Assembly: GCA_028290125.1 (NCBI GenBank)
Contig: JAQGKM010000248.1
Span: 1 to 11,412 of the forward strand
From: Hyphomicrobiales bacterium
GTDB taxonomy: Bacteria > Pseudomonadota > Alphaproteobacteria > Rhizobiales > Beijerinckiaceae
Length of the DNA stretch: 11,412 nucleotides
Direction: 5' to 3'
The notes under the pieces were generated by a model, which saw only the letters and a program-made list of their open reading frames with translations, ran no database searches and was not told the DNA's origin. Positions 1 to 7,488 of this stretch are shown here, piece after piece; the stretch's first letter is position 1, and each line of letters starts with the position of its first letter. The position numbers were made by a program, and so were the translations under genes.

Positions 1-753
1 GACGGCCTCACGATCGGCATCGTGCAGCAGACCAATGTCACCAGCCAGATCACGGAAGCGGAAGTCGCCGGCAAGTACGATGTCACCAAGTGGCAGTGGA
101 TCGGCAACATGGCGCCTTTGCGCAACATGCTCGGCGTCTGGCACACTGCGCCTGCGCAAACGCTCGACGACGCCAAGAAGATCGAGACGATCATCGGCGC
201 GACCGGGCGCAATTCGCCGACCTATACGGTGCCGGCTGCGCTCAACCAGCTGATCGGCACGAAATACAAGATCGTGCTGGGCTACAACGGGACGGCGGAT
301 CTCAACCTCGCGATGGAGCGTGGCGAAATCCAGGGCAGGGGTGCTAACTGGATCAGCGTCGTCATCGCCGCGCCTCAGTACATCGCCGACAAGAAGTTCA
401 AGCCGCTGGTGGTCGATGGCCTGACGCGCGACCCGACCCTGCCGGAGGTGCCGACGCTCGTCGAACTCGCGCAGGGCGACAACGAGAAGGCGGCCGTGCG
501 GTTGATCTCCGCCTCCGGGCAATTTGCGCGCGCCTTCTTCTTCCCGCCGGGCGTGCCCGCCGACCGCGTCGCCGTGCTACGCCGGGCCTTTGACGAGACC
601 ATGCTCGACAAGGACTTTCTGGCCGAAGCACAGAAGCTCAAGATGGAAATCGAGCCGACCGACGGCGCCTCGCTTGACAAGACCGCCCGGGAGATTATCG
701 CCTCACCGGCATCTGCGGTCGCGCTGGCCAAGCAGCTGATCGGCAGCAACTGA
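1..753 (+). CDS. TctC/Bug-family tripartite tricarboxylate transporter receptor, 3' part
   Basis: This is the C-terminal 250 codons of a periplasmic solute receptor of the TctC (Bug) family, which captures small carboxylates for TctAB-type secondary transporters. The frame is open from base 1 (DGLTIGIVQQ...), so the start and signal peptide lie outside the window. The GTG at position 22 is internal, not a start. Family features are the N-lobe DGLTIGI stretch, a central segment reporting solute-dependent binding (GYNGTADLNLAMERGEIQGR), the late FFFPPGVPADRVAVLRRAF segment that resembles the 'PpGvP..rv..L..a' pattern of Bug proteins, and the C-terminal helix. It ends at TGA 751-753, and the next gene starts 21 bases later, so the two are probably co-transcribed. 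The ligand cannot be read from the sequence. Family assignment is fairly sure; substrate is unknown. Confidence 0.85.
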   Translation, partial: DGLTIGIVQQTNVTSQITEAEVAGKYDVTKWQWIGNMAPLRNMLGVWHTAPAQTLDDAKKIETIIGATGRNSPTYTVPAALNQLIGTKYKIVLGYNGTADLNLAMERGEIQGRGANWISVVIAAPQYIADKKFKPLVVDGLTRDPTLPEVPTLVELAQGDNEKAAVRLISASGQFARAFFFPPGVPADRVAVLRRAFDETMLDKDFLAEAQKLKMEIEPTDGASLDKTAREIIASPASAVALAKQLIGSN

Positions 754-774
754 CACATCGAGAGGTCGCAACCC

Positions 775-1665
775 ATGTATCCTTCCGCTGGCCCCGTGCG
801 GCTGAAAACGAACCTCGCCGATTCCGCCTTCACGAAAGCGCTGAAGGACGGCGCAGTCTCGTCGCCGCTGGTCTCGTTCGAATTCGCCGGACCCAAGACC
901 GCCAACCAGGGTTTCAAGCCCATGGTGCGCGAGAGCGTCTTCGAGGCGGGCGAGCTGGCGCTGGTGACCTATCTGCAGGCCAAGAGCTACGGCAAGCCAT
1001 ACGTGCTGTTGCCGGTGCCCATCGTCAGCCGCTTCCAGCATCACACGATCGGCTTCGCACCGAAGTTCGGCCAGCTGTCGCCCAAGGACATCGAGGGCAA
1101 GCGCGTGGGCGTGCGCACCTATTCGCAAACCACGGGCCTGTGGGTGCGCGGCATCCTGCAGCATGATTTCGGCGTCGATCTCTCGGGCATCACCTGGGTC
1201 ACGGCGGAAGACGGACATCTCGCCGAATATGAAGACCCGGCCAATTGCGTGCGCAAGCCCGAGGGTGAGACCATCGACGGCCTGCTGCTGAAGGGCGAGG
1301 TGTCGGCGGCCATTCTGGGCGACACGCTGCCCGAGGGCGTGTCGCCGCTGATCCCCGAGCCGCACGATGTCGCGCGCGCCTGGCAGGCCCGCACCGGCAT
1401 GTTCCCGATCAACCACATGTTCGTGGTGCGCGAGGAATTGTCGCGTGAGCGGCCCGACGTGGTGCGCGAAATCTATCGCGTGATCGCCGAGAGCAACGCC
1501 GCCGCGCCCGAAGCCGCGCGCAAGGAAAGCGCGCCGTTCGGAGTCGAAGCCAATCGCAAGGCCATCCAGACGGCGATCGACTGGTCGCTCGAACAGAAGC
1601 TCATCCCGCGCCGGCTTGAAGTGGATGAGTTGTTCGACGACGTGACGCGCGTGCTGGGAGCATAG
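775..1665 (+). CDS. 4,5-dihydroxyphthalate decarboxylase (Pht5)-like protein
   Basis: A 296-residue protein with no signal peptide, matching the pattern of the 4,5-dihydroxyphthalate decarboxylase-like branch of the type 2 periplasmic-binding fold. It begins with a beta strand and a short 'ALKDG' loop, and continues with the segment VRESVFEAGELALVTYLQA, which resembles the 'R...FDvaEmSl..Y' region of Pht5. Next come LPVPIVSRFQHHTIGF, the loop segment IEGKRVGVRTYSQTTGLWVRG, and a late segment ILGDTLPEGVSPLIPEP. Family members are either cytoplasmic decarboxylases of hydroxylated phthalates or are annotated as ABC-type binding proteins. The lack of a leader favours an enzyme. A Shine-Dalgarno-like gagagg (760-765) lies 9 bases before ATG 775. 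It follows the TctC receptor gene by 21 bases, which suggests uptake and conversion of an aromatic or carboxylic substrate. Actual activity is not shown by the sequence. Confidence 0.7.
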   Translation: MYPSAGPVRLKTNLADSAFTKALKDGAVSSPLVSFEFAGPKTANQGFKPMVRESVFEAGELALVTYLQAKSYGKPYVLLPVPIVSRFQHHTIGFAPKFGQLSPKDIEGKRVGVRTYSQTTGLWVRGILQHDFGVDLSGITWVTAEDGHLAEYEDPANCVRKPEGETIDGLLLKGEVSAAILGDTLPEGVSPLIPEPHDVARAWQARTGMFPINHMFVVREELSRERPDVVREIYRVIAESNAAAPEAARKESAPFGVEANRKAIQTAIDWSLEQKLIPRRLEVDELFDDVTRVLGA

Positions 1666-1671
1666 TTTCTC

Positions 1672-1806
1672 CCTTCTCCCGCACGGGCGGGAGAAGGTGG
1701 CATGCGAAGCATGACGGATGAGGGCAGTTCGATTGCGCAACGGCGCACGCCCTCACCCCGGCTCACGCTTCGCGCGAGTCCGCCCTCTCCCGCCAGCGGG
1801 AGAGGG
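1672..1806. repeat. Composite palindromic intergenic repeat (REP-like)
   Basis: Two near-identical hairpins face each other in the gap between the Pht5-like gene and the deaminase gene. Hairpin 1 pairs 1672-1682 with 1687-1697 (11 bp, ccttctcccgc / gcgggagaagg). Hairpin 2 pairs 1783-1793 with 1796-1806 (11 bp, ccctctcccgc / gcgggagaggg). Between them tgagggc (1719-1725) is complementary to gccctca (1749-1755). From memory, this 'cgggagaggg' arrangement is a common dispersed intergenic repeat in Bradyrhizobium and relatives. Neither hairpin is followed by a T-run, so simple terminator function is not evident, although a role in mRNA 3' end protection is possible. Confidence 0.8.
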
Positions 1807-1865
1807 GTGGCGTGATCCGTCCTTTTGCCAAATAATGTAACCTTCTCGTTGCGGAGAGGCGTTGC

Positions 1866-2897
1866 ATGTCCATCATCCTGAGCGATTTCGTGCGTGGTCT
1901 CCCGAAGGCCGAGCTTCACCTGCACATCGAGGGGACGCTGGAGCCGGAGCTGATGTTCGAGCTGGCGACGCGCAATGGCGTGACCCTGCCGTTCGCCGAC
2001 ATCGAAGCCGTGCGTCGCGCTTACGACTTTTCGAACTTGCAGGATTTCCTCGACCTCTATTACGCCGGCGCGGCGGTGCTGCTCACCGAGCGTGACTTCC
2101 ATGATCTCGCCATGGCGTATTTCCGCCGGCTCCATGCCGACGGCGGCGTGCATGCCGAAATCTTCTTCGACCCGCAGACCCATACCGAGCGCGGCGTGCC
2201 GTTCGCCGTCGTGATGAACGGACTGCTTTCGGCCATCGATGAAGCGCAGCGCACGCTCGGCGTCTCGTGCGGGCTGATCATGTCTTTCCTGCGTCATCTC
2301 TCCGAGGAACAGGCGTTCGACACGTTGCGCGAGGCCGAGCCGTGGCTCGACCGCTTCATGGGGGTCGGCCTCGACTCATCAGAGATGGGCCATCCGCCGT
2401 CAAAATTCGCCCGCGTGTTCGAGGAGGTTCGGCGGCGTGGCCTGAAGGTGCTGGCGCATGCGGGCGAGGAGGGGCCGCCGGACTATGTGCGCGAGGCGCT
2501 CGACATCCTGCACGTCGATCGCATCGACCATGGTAACCGCGCGATGGAGGATCCGGCGCTGGTGAAGCGGCTGGCGGACATGGGCATGACGCTCACAGTC
2601 TGCCCGCTGTCCAACCTCAAGCTCTGTGTGGTGCGCGACCTGCGCGATCATCCGATGAAGCGGATGCTGGACGCCGGCTTGCATGCGACGATCAACTCGG
2701 ACGATCCGGCTTACTTCGGTGGCTATCTGCTCGCCAACTACGTCGACACGGCGAAAGCCGTCGAGCTGACGCGCGACGATCTCGTTCAGCTCGCGCGCAA
2801 TTCGTTTTCCGGCTCTTTCCTGCCGCAGAACGAGAAGTCGCGACATCTCGCCGAAATCGACGCCTATGCGGCGCGTTATCCGGGCGCCCTGAGGTAG
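1866..2897 (+). CDS. Adenine deaminase (adenosine deaminase superfamily, type 2)
   Basis: A zinc-dependent purine aminohydrolase of 343 residues, converting adenine to hypoxanthine and ammonia in purine salvage or nitrogen scavenging. Metal ligands and catalytic residues are visible: HLH (H18, H20) in KAELHLHIEG, HAGEE (H198, proposed general acid E201), IDHG (H222) and NSDD (D279, D280). The motifs FFDPQTHT, GLDSSEMGHPPSKF and HAGEEGPP match the bacterial adenine-specific type (for example the Pseudomonas aeruginosa enzyme) better than true adenosine deaminases. Automated pipelines often label this family 'adenosine deaminase, add'. Length fits the family. The start is supported by ggagagg (1853-1859) six bases before ATG 1866. 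The gene is preceded by the palindromic repeat, so it probably has its own promoter. Its stop lies one base from the stop of the convergent aldolase gene. Confidence 0.9.
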   Translation: MSIILSDFVRGLPKAELHLHIEGTLEPELMFELATRNGVTLPFADIEAVRRAYDFSNLQDFLDLYYAGAAVLLTERDFHDLAMAYFRRLHADGGVHAEIFFDPQTHTERGVPFAVVMNGLLSAIDEAQRTLGVSCGLIMSFLRHLSEEQAFDTLREAEPWLDRFMGVGLDSSEMGHPPSKFARVFEEVRRRGLKVLAHAGEEGPPDYVREALDILHVDRIDHGNRAMEDPALVKRLADMGMTLTVCPLSNLKLCVVRDLRDHPMKRMLDAGLHATINSDDPAYFGGYLLANYVDTAKAVELTRDDLVQLARNSFSGSFLPQNEKSRHLAEIDAYAARYPGALR

Positions 2898-2898
2898 C

Positions 2899-3867
2899 TC
2901 ACGCGGGCAATCTGTAGGACGACACCAGTCCGTCCTCGCCCGCCTGTGCGAGGCGGCGCGTCAGGCGCGTGAGCAGGCCTGTCAGTTCCGCATGGTCGGC
3001 GCTGCCGAGCGCGGGACCGGGCGCCCGCGTGCGCGCGCAGGCGATCAGGCCGCGGCGGCGGAACACCTCCTTGCGGATCGCAAGGCCGATGCCCGCCTGC
3101 CATTCGTGCCGGATGAGCGGCAGGAAGATGTCGTAGAGGTTTTCGCTCGCGTCGGCGTCGCCCGCGAAGAAGCGGCGGCAGACTTCGATCAGCATCTCGG
3201 GGAAAGCGACGCCGGTATTGGCGCCGTCGGCGCCGCGCGCAAGTTCCTGCGGCAGATGCAGGCCGCTGTTGCCGACGAGAATGCTGACGCGGCGGCGTCC
3301 GCCGTCCGACTCCTGCGCGCGCAGGCGCGACAGCTTGCGCAGGCCCGAGCCCTCTTCGTGCTTGACGATCTGCACAGTGCCCACACGCTCGACGATGCGC
3401 CCGATGGTGGCGGCCGACATGTACACGCCCGTGGCCTGCGGGTGATCCTGCAGGGCGATGGGCACGTCTGCGCCGATCAGCGCCGCGACAGACTCGTAAT
3501 AGGCGAGGATCTGGTCCTCGGTTTTCAGATTGCCGGCCGGCGCGACCATGACGCCCGACGCCCCGGCGTCCATGGCGGCGGCGACGAAGCTTTTCATGTC
3601 GTCGAAACCGGTCTGGCTCGCGCCCGCGATCAGGCGCAGACGTCCATTTGCGCGGCGCGTTACGCGTGTCACCAAGGCAAGAGATTCCGCCGTCGTGAGC
3701 TTGCTGGCTTCACCCAGAATGCCGAGCAGGGTCACGCCTGGCACGCCGATGTCGATGAAGAAATCCGTCAGCCGGTCCATGCTGTCGAAGTCGATGGCGC
3801 CATTGTCGAGAAAAGGCGTCACGGAAATCGGATAGACGCCGCGGGCGGAGGAATCGATCAGGCTCAT
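2899..3867 (-). CDS. Dihydrodipicolinate synthase-family aldolase, atypical active site
   Basis: A 322-residue class I aldolase/lyase of the DapA superfamily (TIM barrel, Schiff-base chemistry on pyruvate-like substrates). The N-terminal GVYPISVTPFLDNGAIDFDS, the GILGEASKL loop (residues 49-57) and the Schiff-base lysine K169 in VQIVKHEEG are recognisable. At the position of the catalytic tyrosine (LYNVP in E. coli DapA) the protein reads LQDHP, so residue 140 is Gln. The Thr-Thr pair of the GTTGE loop is replaced by Ile-Leu. It is therefore unlikely to be the lysine-biosynthesis enzyme; a catabolic lyase, aldolase or hydratase-type reaction is more plausible. ATG 3867 starts the protein just before the conserved first strand. 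It lies 104 bases downstream of the phasin gene on the same strand, with a GC hairpin between them, and converges on the deaminase gene with a one-base gap. Confidence 0.85.
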   Translation of the reverse strand: MSLIDSSARGVYPISVTPFLDNGAIDFDSMDRLTDFFIDIGVPGVTLLGILGEASKLTTAESLALVTRVTRRANGRLRLIAGASQTGFDDMKSFVAAAMDAGASGVMVAPAGNLKTEDQILAYYESVAALIGADVPIALQDHPQATGVYMSAATIGRIVERVGTVQIVKHEEGSGLRKLSRLRAQESDGGRRRVSILVGNSGLHLPQELARGADGANTGVAFPEMLIEVCRRFFAGDADASENLYDIFLPLIRHEWQAGIGLAIRKEVFRRRGLIACARTRAPGPALGSADHAELTGLLTRLTRRLAQAGEDGLVSSYRLPA

Positions 3868-3940
3868 CTGTCAGGCTCGCATGTCTGGGTGCCGCGCGAG
3901 CATATCGCTCTTTTGCGCGACCCAGGCAATGCGCAGAGCG

Positions 3941-3963
3941 GGCGGCGCGTGCACAGCGCCGCC
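3941..3963 (-). terminator. GC-rich hairpin after the phasin gene
   Basis: An 8-bp perfect stem (ggcggcgc 3941-3948, gcgccgcc 3956-3963) with a 7-base loop lies eight bases past the phasin stop codon. No U-run follows on the minus strand, so it is not a classical intrinsic terminator. It may attenuate or stabilise the phasin mRNA before the aldolase gene. Confidence 0.4.
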
Positions 3964-3971
3964 GCTTTGGG

Positions 3972-4448
3972 TCAGGCGGTGGCCGCAATGGCCTCGTCGG
4001 CTCCGTTCTTTACGATATCGGAGAGCCTGCCGATTTCATCCGTGTAATCCTGCGCCGTCTGTTGCATCCAGCCGGCGTGCAGTTGAATGAGTTCAGGCAT
4101 GTCGTGCGCCGCGACGAGCTTGGTGATGAAGGCCTGGTTCTTGGCGAGACGTTCGTTGACGAACCCGGCCATCTCGCGCTGGCATTCCGACGCGGCCGCC
4201 ATCCAGTTCTGGCTCACCTTTGCGACCGGCTCCGCCAAAGCGCTCGGCCGGATCTCGGCGACGTTCGGGCCTGCCGCGGACGCGGGCTCTGGCGCCTTGA
4301 CCATCGAGGTCAGAAATTGCCTCTGCATGTCGGCCATGTTCGACCAGAAAGCGAAGGGGTTCTGCGCGAGAGCCGCGGGCGCTGCATCCTGCGGATGCGC
4401 GCCCGGGACTGTGTCGGGACCGAATGATTTCTTCTGCGCCTGGGCCAT
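3972..4448 (-). CDS. Phasin family protein
   Basis: A 158-residue phasin, the class of small amphipathic helical proteins that coat polyhydroxyalkanoate granules. After a short alanine/proline-rich N-terminus come AQNPFAFWSNMADMQRQFL and, after a linker, the long helix FVNERLAKNQAFITKLVAAHDMPELIQLHAGWMQQTAQDY. The pattern 'N.RL..N......L.......e....q..w.q.....Y..e..r' is typical of the Phasin_2 family. ATG 4448 is chosen because gagaggaag lies directly upstream on the minus strand. The longer frame up to 4508 has no ribosome binding site and would add 20 residues unlike a phasin. The gene is tied to carbon storage rather than obviously to the neighbouring catabolic operon, although PHA formation from excess acetyl-CoA during aromatic catabolism is common. 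Confidence 0.8.
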   Translation of the reverse strand: MAQAQKKSFGPDTVPGAHPQDAAPAALAQNPFAFWSNMADMQRQFLTSMVKAPEPASAAGPNVAEIRPSALAEPVAKVSQNWMAAASECQREMAGFVNERLAKNQAFITKLVAAHDMPELIQLHAGWMQQTAQDYTDEIGRLSDIVKNGADEAIAATA

Positions 4449-4572
4449 TCTTCCTCTCCGGTGTTCAAGAATGAACTGCAAGCCTAGGGGAGTGGCGCCA
4501 TCGCACATTGATCGAAATCATTCATGCGATCTTCGTTCGCAAACGGACGCGATTCAACCGCGTCGTTCGTGC

Positions 4573-5565
4573 TTACTGCGCCATGGTGAGGCCAGCGGCG
4601 TCGATGGCTTCCTTGTAGAGAGGCTTCTCGGCGGCGATGGTGGCCTCGAGCTCTGCCGGCGTCGAACCGATCGGCTTGATGCCGAGCGCGTCGAGACGGT
4701 CGACAATCTTGGGATCTTTCGACGCCGCGATGGTGGCGGCGGCGAGCTTGTCGACGATGTCCTGCGGTGTGTTCTTCGCGACCAGGAAGCCGTTCCACGA
4801 CGATGTCTTGAAGCCCGGATAGGCCGCGGCGACGGCAGGCGTGTCGGGCAGTTGCTTCATGCGATCTTCCGTCGACACCGCGAGAATGCGAATGCGATCG
4901 TTCGTCATCTGCGACAGCAACTCGGAGGCATTGCCGAAATACATGTCCACGTCGCCGTTGAGCAGCGCGTTCATCGCCGGTCCGCCGCCCTGATAGGGCA
5001 CGAAGACGAGTTCGAAACCGGCCTTCTTGGCGAGCAGCGCGGAGGTGAGATGGCCGATCGAACCCATGCCGGCCGACGAGACGTTCAGCTTGGTCTTACT
5101 GGCGCGCGCGTAGCCGAGGAACTCCTCGAAGGTCTTGACCGGCAGCGCCGAGCGCATGCCGAGCACGAAGGGACCGGCGCCGAGAATGCTCACCGCCTTG
5201 AAGTCAGCGTCGGGATTGTAGTTCACCTTCTGCAGCATCGGCAGGATGACCATCTGGGACGCTGTGGCGAAGAAGAGAGTGTAGCCGTCGGCCGGCGCCT
5301 TGGCGATCTGCGCTGCGGCGACCACGCCACCGGCCGTGGGCCGGTTCTCGACGATGAACGTCTCGCCGAAGCGCTTCGTCAGAAACTCCGAGGCGAGGCG
5401 CGCCATCGTGTCGGTGTTGCCGCCCGCCGGGAAGGGCACGACGACAGTGACATGGCGGTTCGGCCAGGCGGGCGCCGGTGTCTGCGCCTGTGCGAGGCTC
5501 GTGGCGAAAGCCAATGCGGCCGCGCCTGCGAGAAGGCGCTTCAATGTCAGCGTCGGGAAGTTCAT
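4573..5565 (-). CDS. TctC/Bug-family tripartite tricarboxylate transporter receptor
   Basis: A complete 330-residue periplasmic receptor of the TctC/Bug family for small carboxylates or related acids. The N-terminus MNFPTLTLKRLLAGAAALAF ending in AQA-QT (about residues 25-29) is a standard Sec signal peptide. The mature start WPNRHVTVVVPFPAGGNTDT carries the family's 'vPfpaGG.tD' loop. FVPYQGGGPAMNALLNGDVD, late LAVSTEDRMKQLPDTPAVA and SSWNGFLVAKNTP follow the family order. ATG 5565 is chosen because ggag lies six bases upstream; an upstream in-frame TTG at 5580 has no support. It is the last gene of the minus-strand catabolic operon, 72 bases after the NicF-like gene, so it most likely imports that pathway's substrate or an intermediate. 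No TctA or TctB genes are in the window, so it may use membrane components encoded elsewhere. Confidence 0.92.
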   Translation of the reverse strand: MNFPTLTLKRLLAGAAALAFATSLAQAQTPAPAWPNRHVTVVVPFPAGGNTDTMARLASEFLTKRFGETFIVENRPTAGGVVAAAQIAKAPADGYTLFFATASQMVILPMLQKVNYNPDADFKAVSILGAGPFVLGMRSALPVKTFEEFLGYARASKTKLNVSSAGMGSIGHLTSALLAKKAGFELVFVPYQGGGPAMNALLNGDVDMYFGNASELLSQMTNDRIRILAVSTEDRMKQLPDTPAVAAAYPGFKTSSWNGFLVAKNTPQDIVDKLAAATIAASKDPKIVDRLDALGIKPIGSTPAELEATIAAEKPLYKEAIDAAGLTMAQ

Positions 5566-5637
5566 GGCAGGCTCCGTCAATCTGGAATGGGTCGTGAAAA
5601 AGAATGCATGTTATGTGCCGCGAGGCCGAAGCAGACC

Positions 5638-6258
5638 TCAAGCTTTTGTGAATTTGGCGGCGATTTCGGCCCCGGTCATGAGGTCCGCGTATTTCTGCCC
5701 CATGTCGAAAAGATTGGCCTCGTGCGGCCCGAGCGCCCGGTCGCCGACGCAGTCCACCGCGACGATTGTTTTGAAATTGTGGCTGAGCGCATCCACGACA
5801 GTCGCGCGCACGCAGCCAGACGTTGTCGCGCCCGTGACGATCACCGTATCGACGCGACGCTTGACCAGCCAGCCTACGAGATCGGTGCCGAAGAAGGCCG
5901 AAGGCTGCGTCTTGCGCAGGACGTATTCGCCACGCGCCGGCGTCAGTTCGTCGACGACGGCGCTGGAGCGATGCTCTTCCGTGAGTATCTTCAGCCCCGG
6001 CGCCTTCAGGCAGAACACGCCTGCATCCGAGCCGTCGTCCGCATAGACAACGCGTGTGAAGCAGACCGGCACGCCCGCCTTGCGCGCCGCGTCCAGCAGC
6101 ACGGCCGTGCGTTCGATGGCTTGCGGAATGTTGCCGCCGCCGAACAGGTCCGGATCATTGAAGCCGTTGACGAAGTCGACGATCAGCAGCGCCGGCTGCG
6201 CGCCGAAGCCGGAGCTGTTGCCGAAACCCTGCCGGCGATAGACGTCACTCTCGCTCAT
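5638..6258 (-). CDS. Maleamate amidohydrolase-like cysteine hydrolase (NicF-like, isochorismatase fold)
   Basis: A 206-residue cytoplasmic hydrolase of the isochorismatase/N-carbamoylsarcosine amidase family. The catalytic triad is visible: D28 (LLIVDFVNGF), K116 (VLRKTQPSAFFGTDL) and C149 (VTGATTSGCVRATVVDA), with the cis-peptide T-T-S-G-C region. By recollection of the Pseudomonas putida NicF sequence, the start GFGAQPALLIVDF, the SAFF.T.L segment, TSGC.RA..VDA and CVGDR...PHEANLFD all agree closely. NicF hydrolyses maleamate to maleate and ammonia in nicotinate degradation. N-carbamoylsarcosine or another amide substrate cannot be excluded. ATG 6258 follows the hydroxylase stop by six bases, and its Shine-Dalgarno gagg overlaps that stop, so translation is probably coupled. 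Neighbours (hydroxylase upstream, isomerase-like gene further up) support a nic-type pathway. Confidence 0.8.
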   Translation of the reverse strand: MSESDVYRRQGFGNSSGFGAQPALLIVDFVNGFNDPDLFGGGNIPQAIERTAVLLDAARKAGVPVCFTRVVYADDGSDAGVFCLKAPGLKILTEEHRSSAVVDELTPARGEYVLRKTQPSAFFGTDLVGWLVKRRVDTVIVTGATTSGCVRATVVDALSHNFKTIVAVDCVGDRALGPHEANLFDMGQKYADLMTGAEIAAKFTKA

Positions 6259-6264
6259 GGCGCC

Positions 6265-7488
6265 TCACACGATGCTGTTGGAGCGGCGGATGCCTTCGAT
6301 CATGGCGACGCGCACCAGATAGGGGCGCAGTTTCGCCGGGTCGGCGACGATGGCGCGCAGCTCGTCATAAAACGCCTCGCGCGCAGCCGGATCCTTCTGC
6401 TCGATGTTTTTCTTGTTCTCGATCGTCTGGCGCTGCAGAAACTCCTGCGCGACGGTGCGCCGCTGGCGGTCGTAGAGATCGAGCAGGTCGTGGCTGCCAT
6501 TGTCGAACCAGATCTTGCCCATCTTGTCGGCGAGGTTGAAGGCGTCGTGCAGGCCGAAGTTCATGCCCATGCCGCCGAGCGGATTGTTGATATGCGCGGC
6601 GTCGCCGGCGAGCAGCAACCGCCCGTCGCGATAGCTCGACGCGACGCGCTGGTGCACCTCGTAGAGATTGCGGTGGTGGATCGGGTAGTCGCTGTCCTTG
6701 GCGTTAAAACCCTGGATGCGCCGCTGCACGGAGGCTTCCTCGAACAGCTCCGCCTCGGTGGCGTCGCCGGCTGGAAACAGGATGCGCCAGAGACCCTAGC
6801 CGTCCGGGCCCGGCACCTTGACCAGGGCGCACCATTCGTCCGGATCGGCGATGTACTTGGTGATGGCGTAGCCGTGCTGGCCGAAGTCATATTTCGTGCT
6901 GAGCACGAGAAAGCGCTCGGGCCAGGTGAAGCCGTCGAAGGCGACGTTCATCGACTTGCGCACCTGGCTGCGGCCGCCGTCGCAGCCGATCATCCATGTG
7001 CCGCGGAAATCCTTGTCGCCGTCCGGCGTCTCGACGGTGGCGGTGACGCCGTCGGCATCCTGCACGATGCTTTTCACGCGGTGCGAGTTGAGGATCTCGT
7101 AATTCGAATAGGCCTTCAGCTTGTCGCGCAGGATGTGCGACAGGCGGTGCTGCTCGAGCATGACGCGGTAGGGATGGCGCGTGTCATCCTTCAGCGCGCC
7201 GAGATCGAAATCCGCGACGATGCCCGCCTTGCGGTCGCGGTATTGGTAGCGTCGGACGATCAGACCCTGTTCGAGCATGGTGGCGGTGACGCCGCTCTCC
7301 TCGAACATTTCCAGCGTCGGCGGATGGATCGTGCCTGCGCGCGGATCTTCGAAGATTGTGTCGCCGGCTTCGAACAGGGTGAAGGGAATGTTCAGCCGCG
7401 CAAGGTTGAGCGCCATCGTGTAGCCGACCGGTCCGGCGCCCGAAATCAGAATTCTGTCCGCGTTCATACTCGTGTCCAAACCTGTCAT
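6265..7488 (-). pseudogene. FAD-dependent aromatic hydroxylase (group A flavin monooxygenase), interrupted by in-frame TAG
   Basis: A single-component flavin monooxygenase of the p-hydroxybenzoate-hydroxylase/UbiH fold, which would hydroxylate an aromatic or heteroaromatic ring using NAD(P)H and O2. Counting from ATG 7467, the dinucleotide motif GAGPVG is at residues 10-15, the DG motif GCDGGRSQVR at 161-170 and the GD motif LAGDAAH at 286-292, a normal layout for a protein of about 400 residues. One TAG at 6796-6798 replaces codon 224, between VKVPGPDG and GLWRILFPAG. The frame is identical on both sides and family motifs continue after it. Without readthrough the product loses the GD motif and is inactive. 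Start choice is open: ATG 7488 overlaps the upstream stop (ATGA), whereas ATG 7467 begins nearer the Rossmann strand. Substrate is unknown; a NicC-like 6-hydroxynicotinate or similar hydroxylase would suit the neighbours. Confidence 0.85.

Noticed and set aside
703..1740. Minus-strand open frame of 345 codons
   Set aside because: Antisense to the Pht5-like gene, Arg/His/Ala-rich without recognisable motifs, and running into the palindromic repeat.
2992..4047. Plus-strand open frame of 351 codons
   Set aside because: Antisense to the aldolase and the end of the phasin gene, with shadow-type composition and no ribosome binding site.
6265..6729. C-terminal hydroxylase fragment as an independent gene starting at GTG 6729
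   Set aside because: It is in the same frame as the upstream part, has no ribosome binding site there, and holds only the second half of a flavin monooxygenase.
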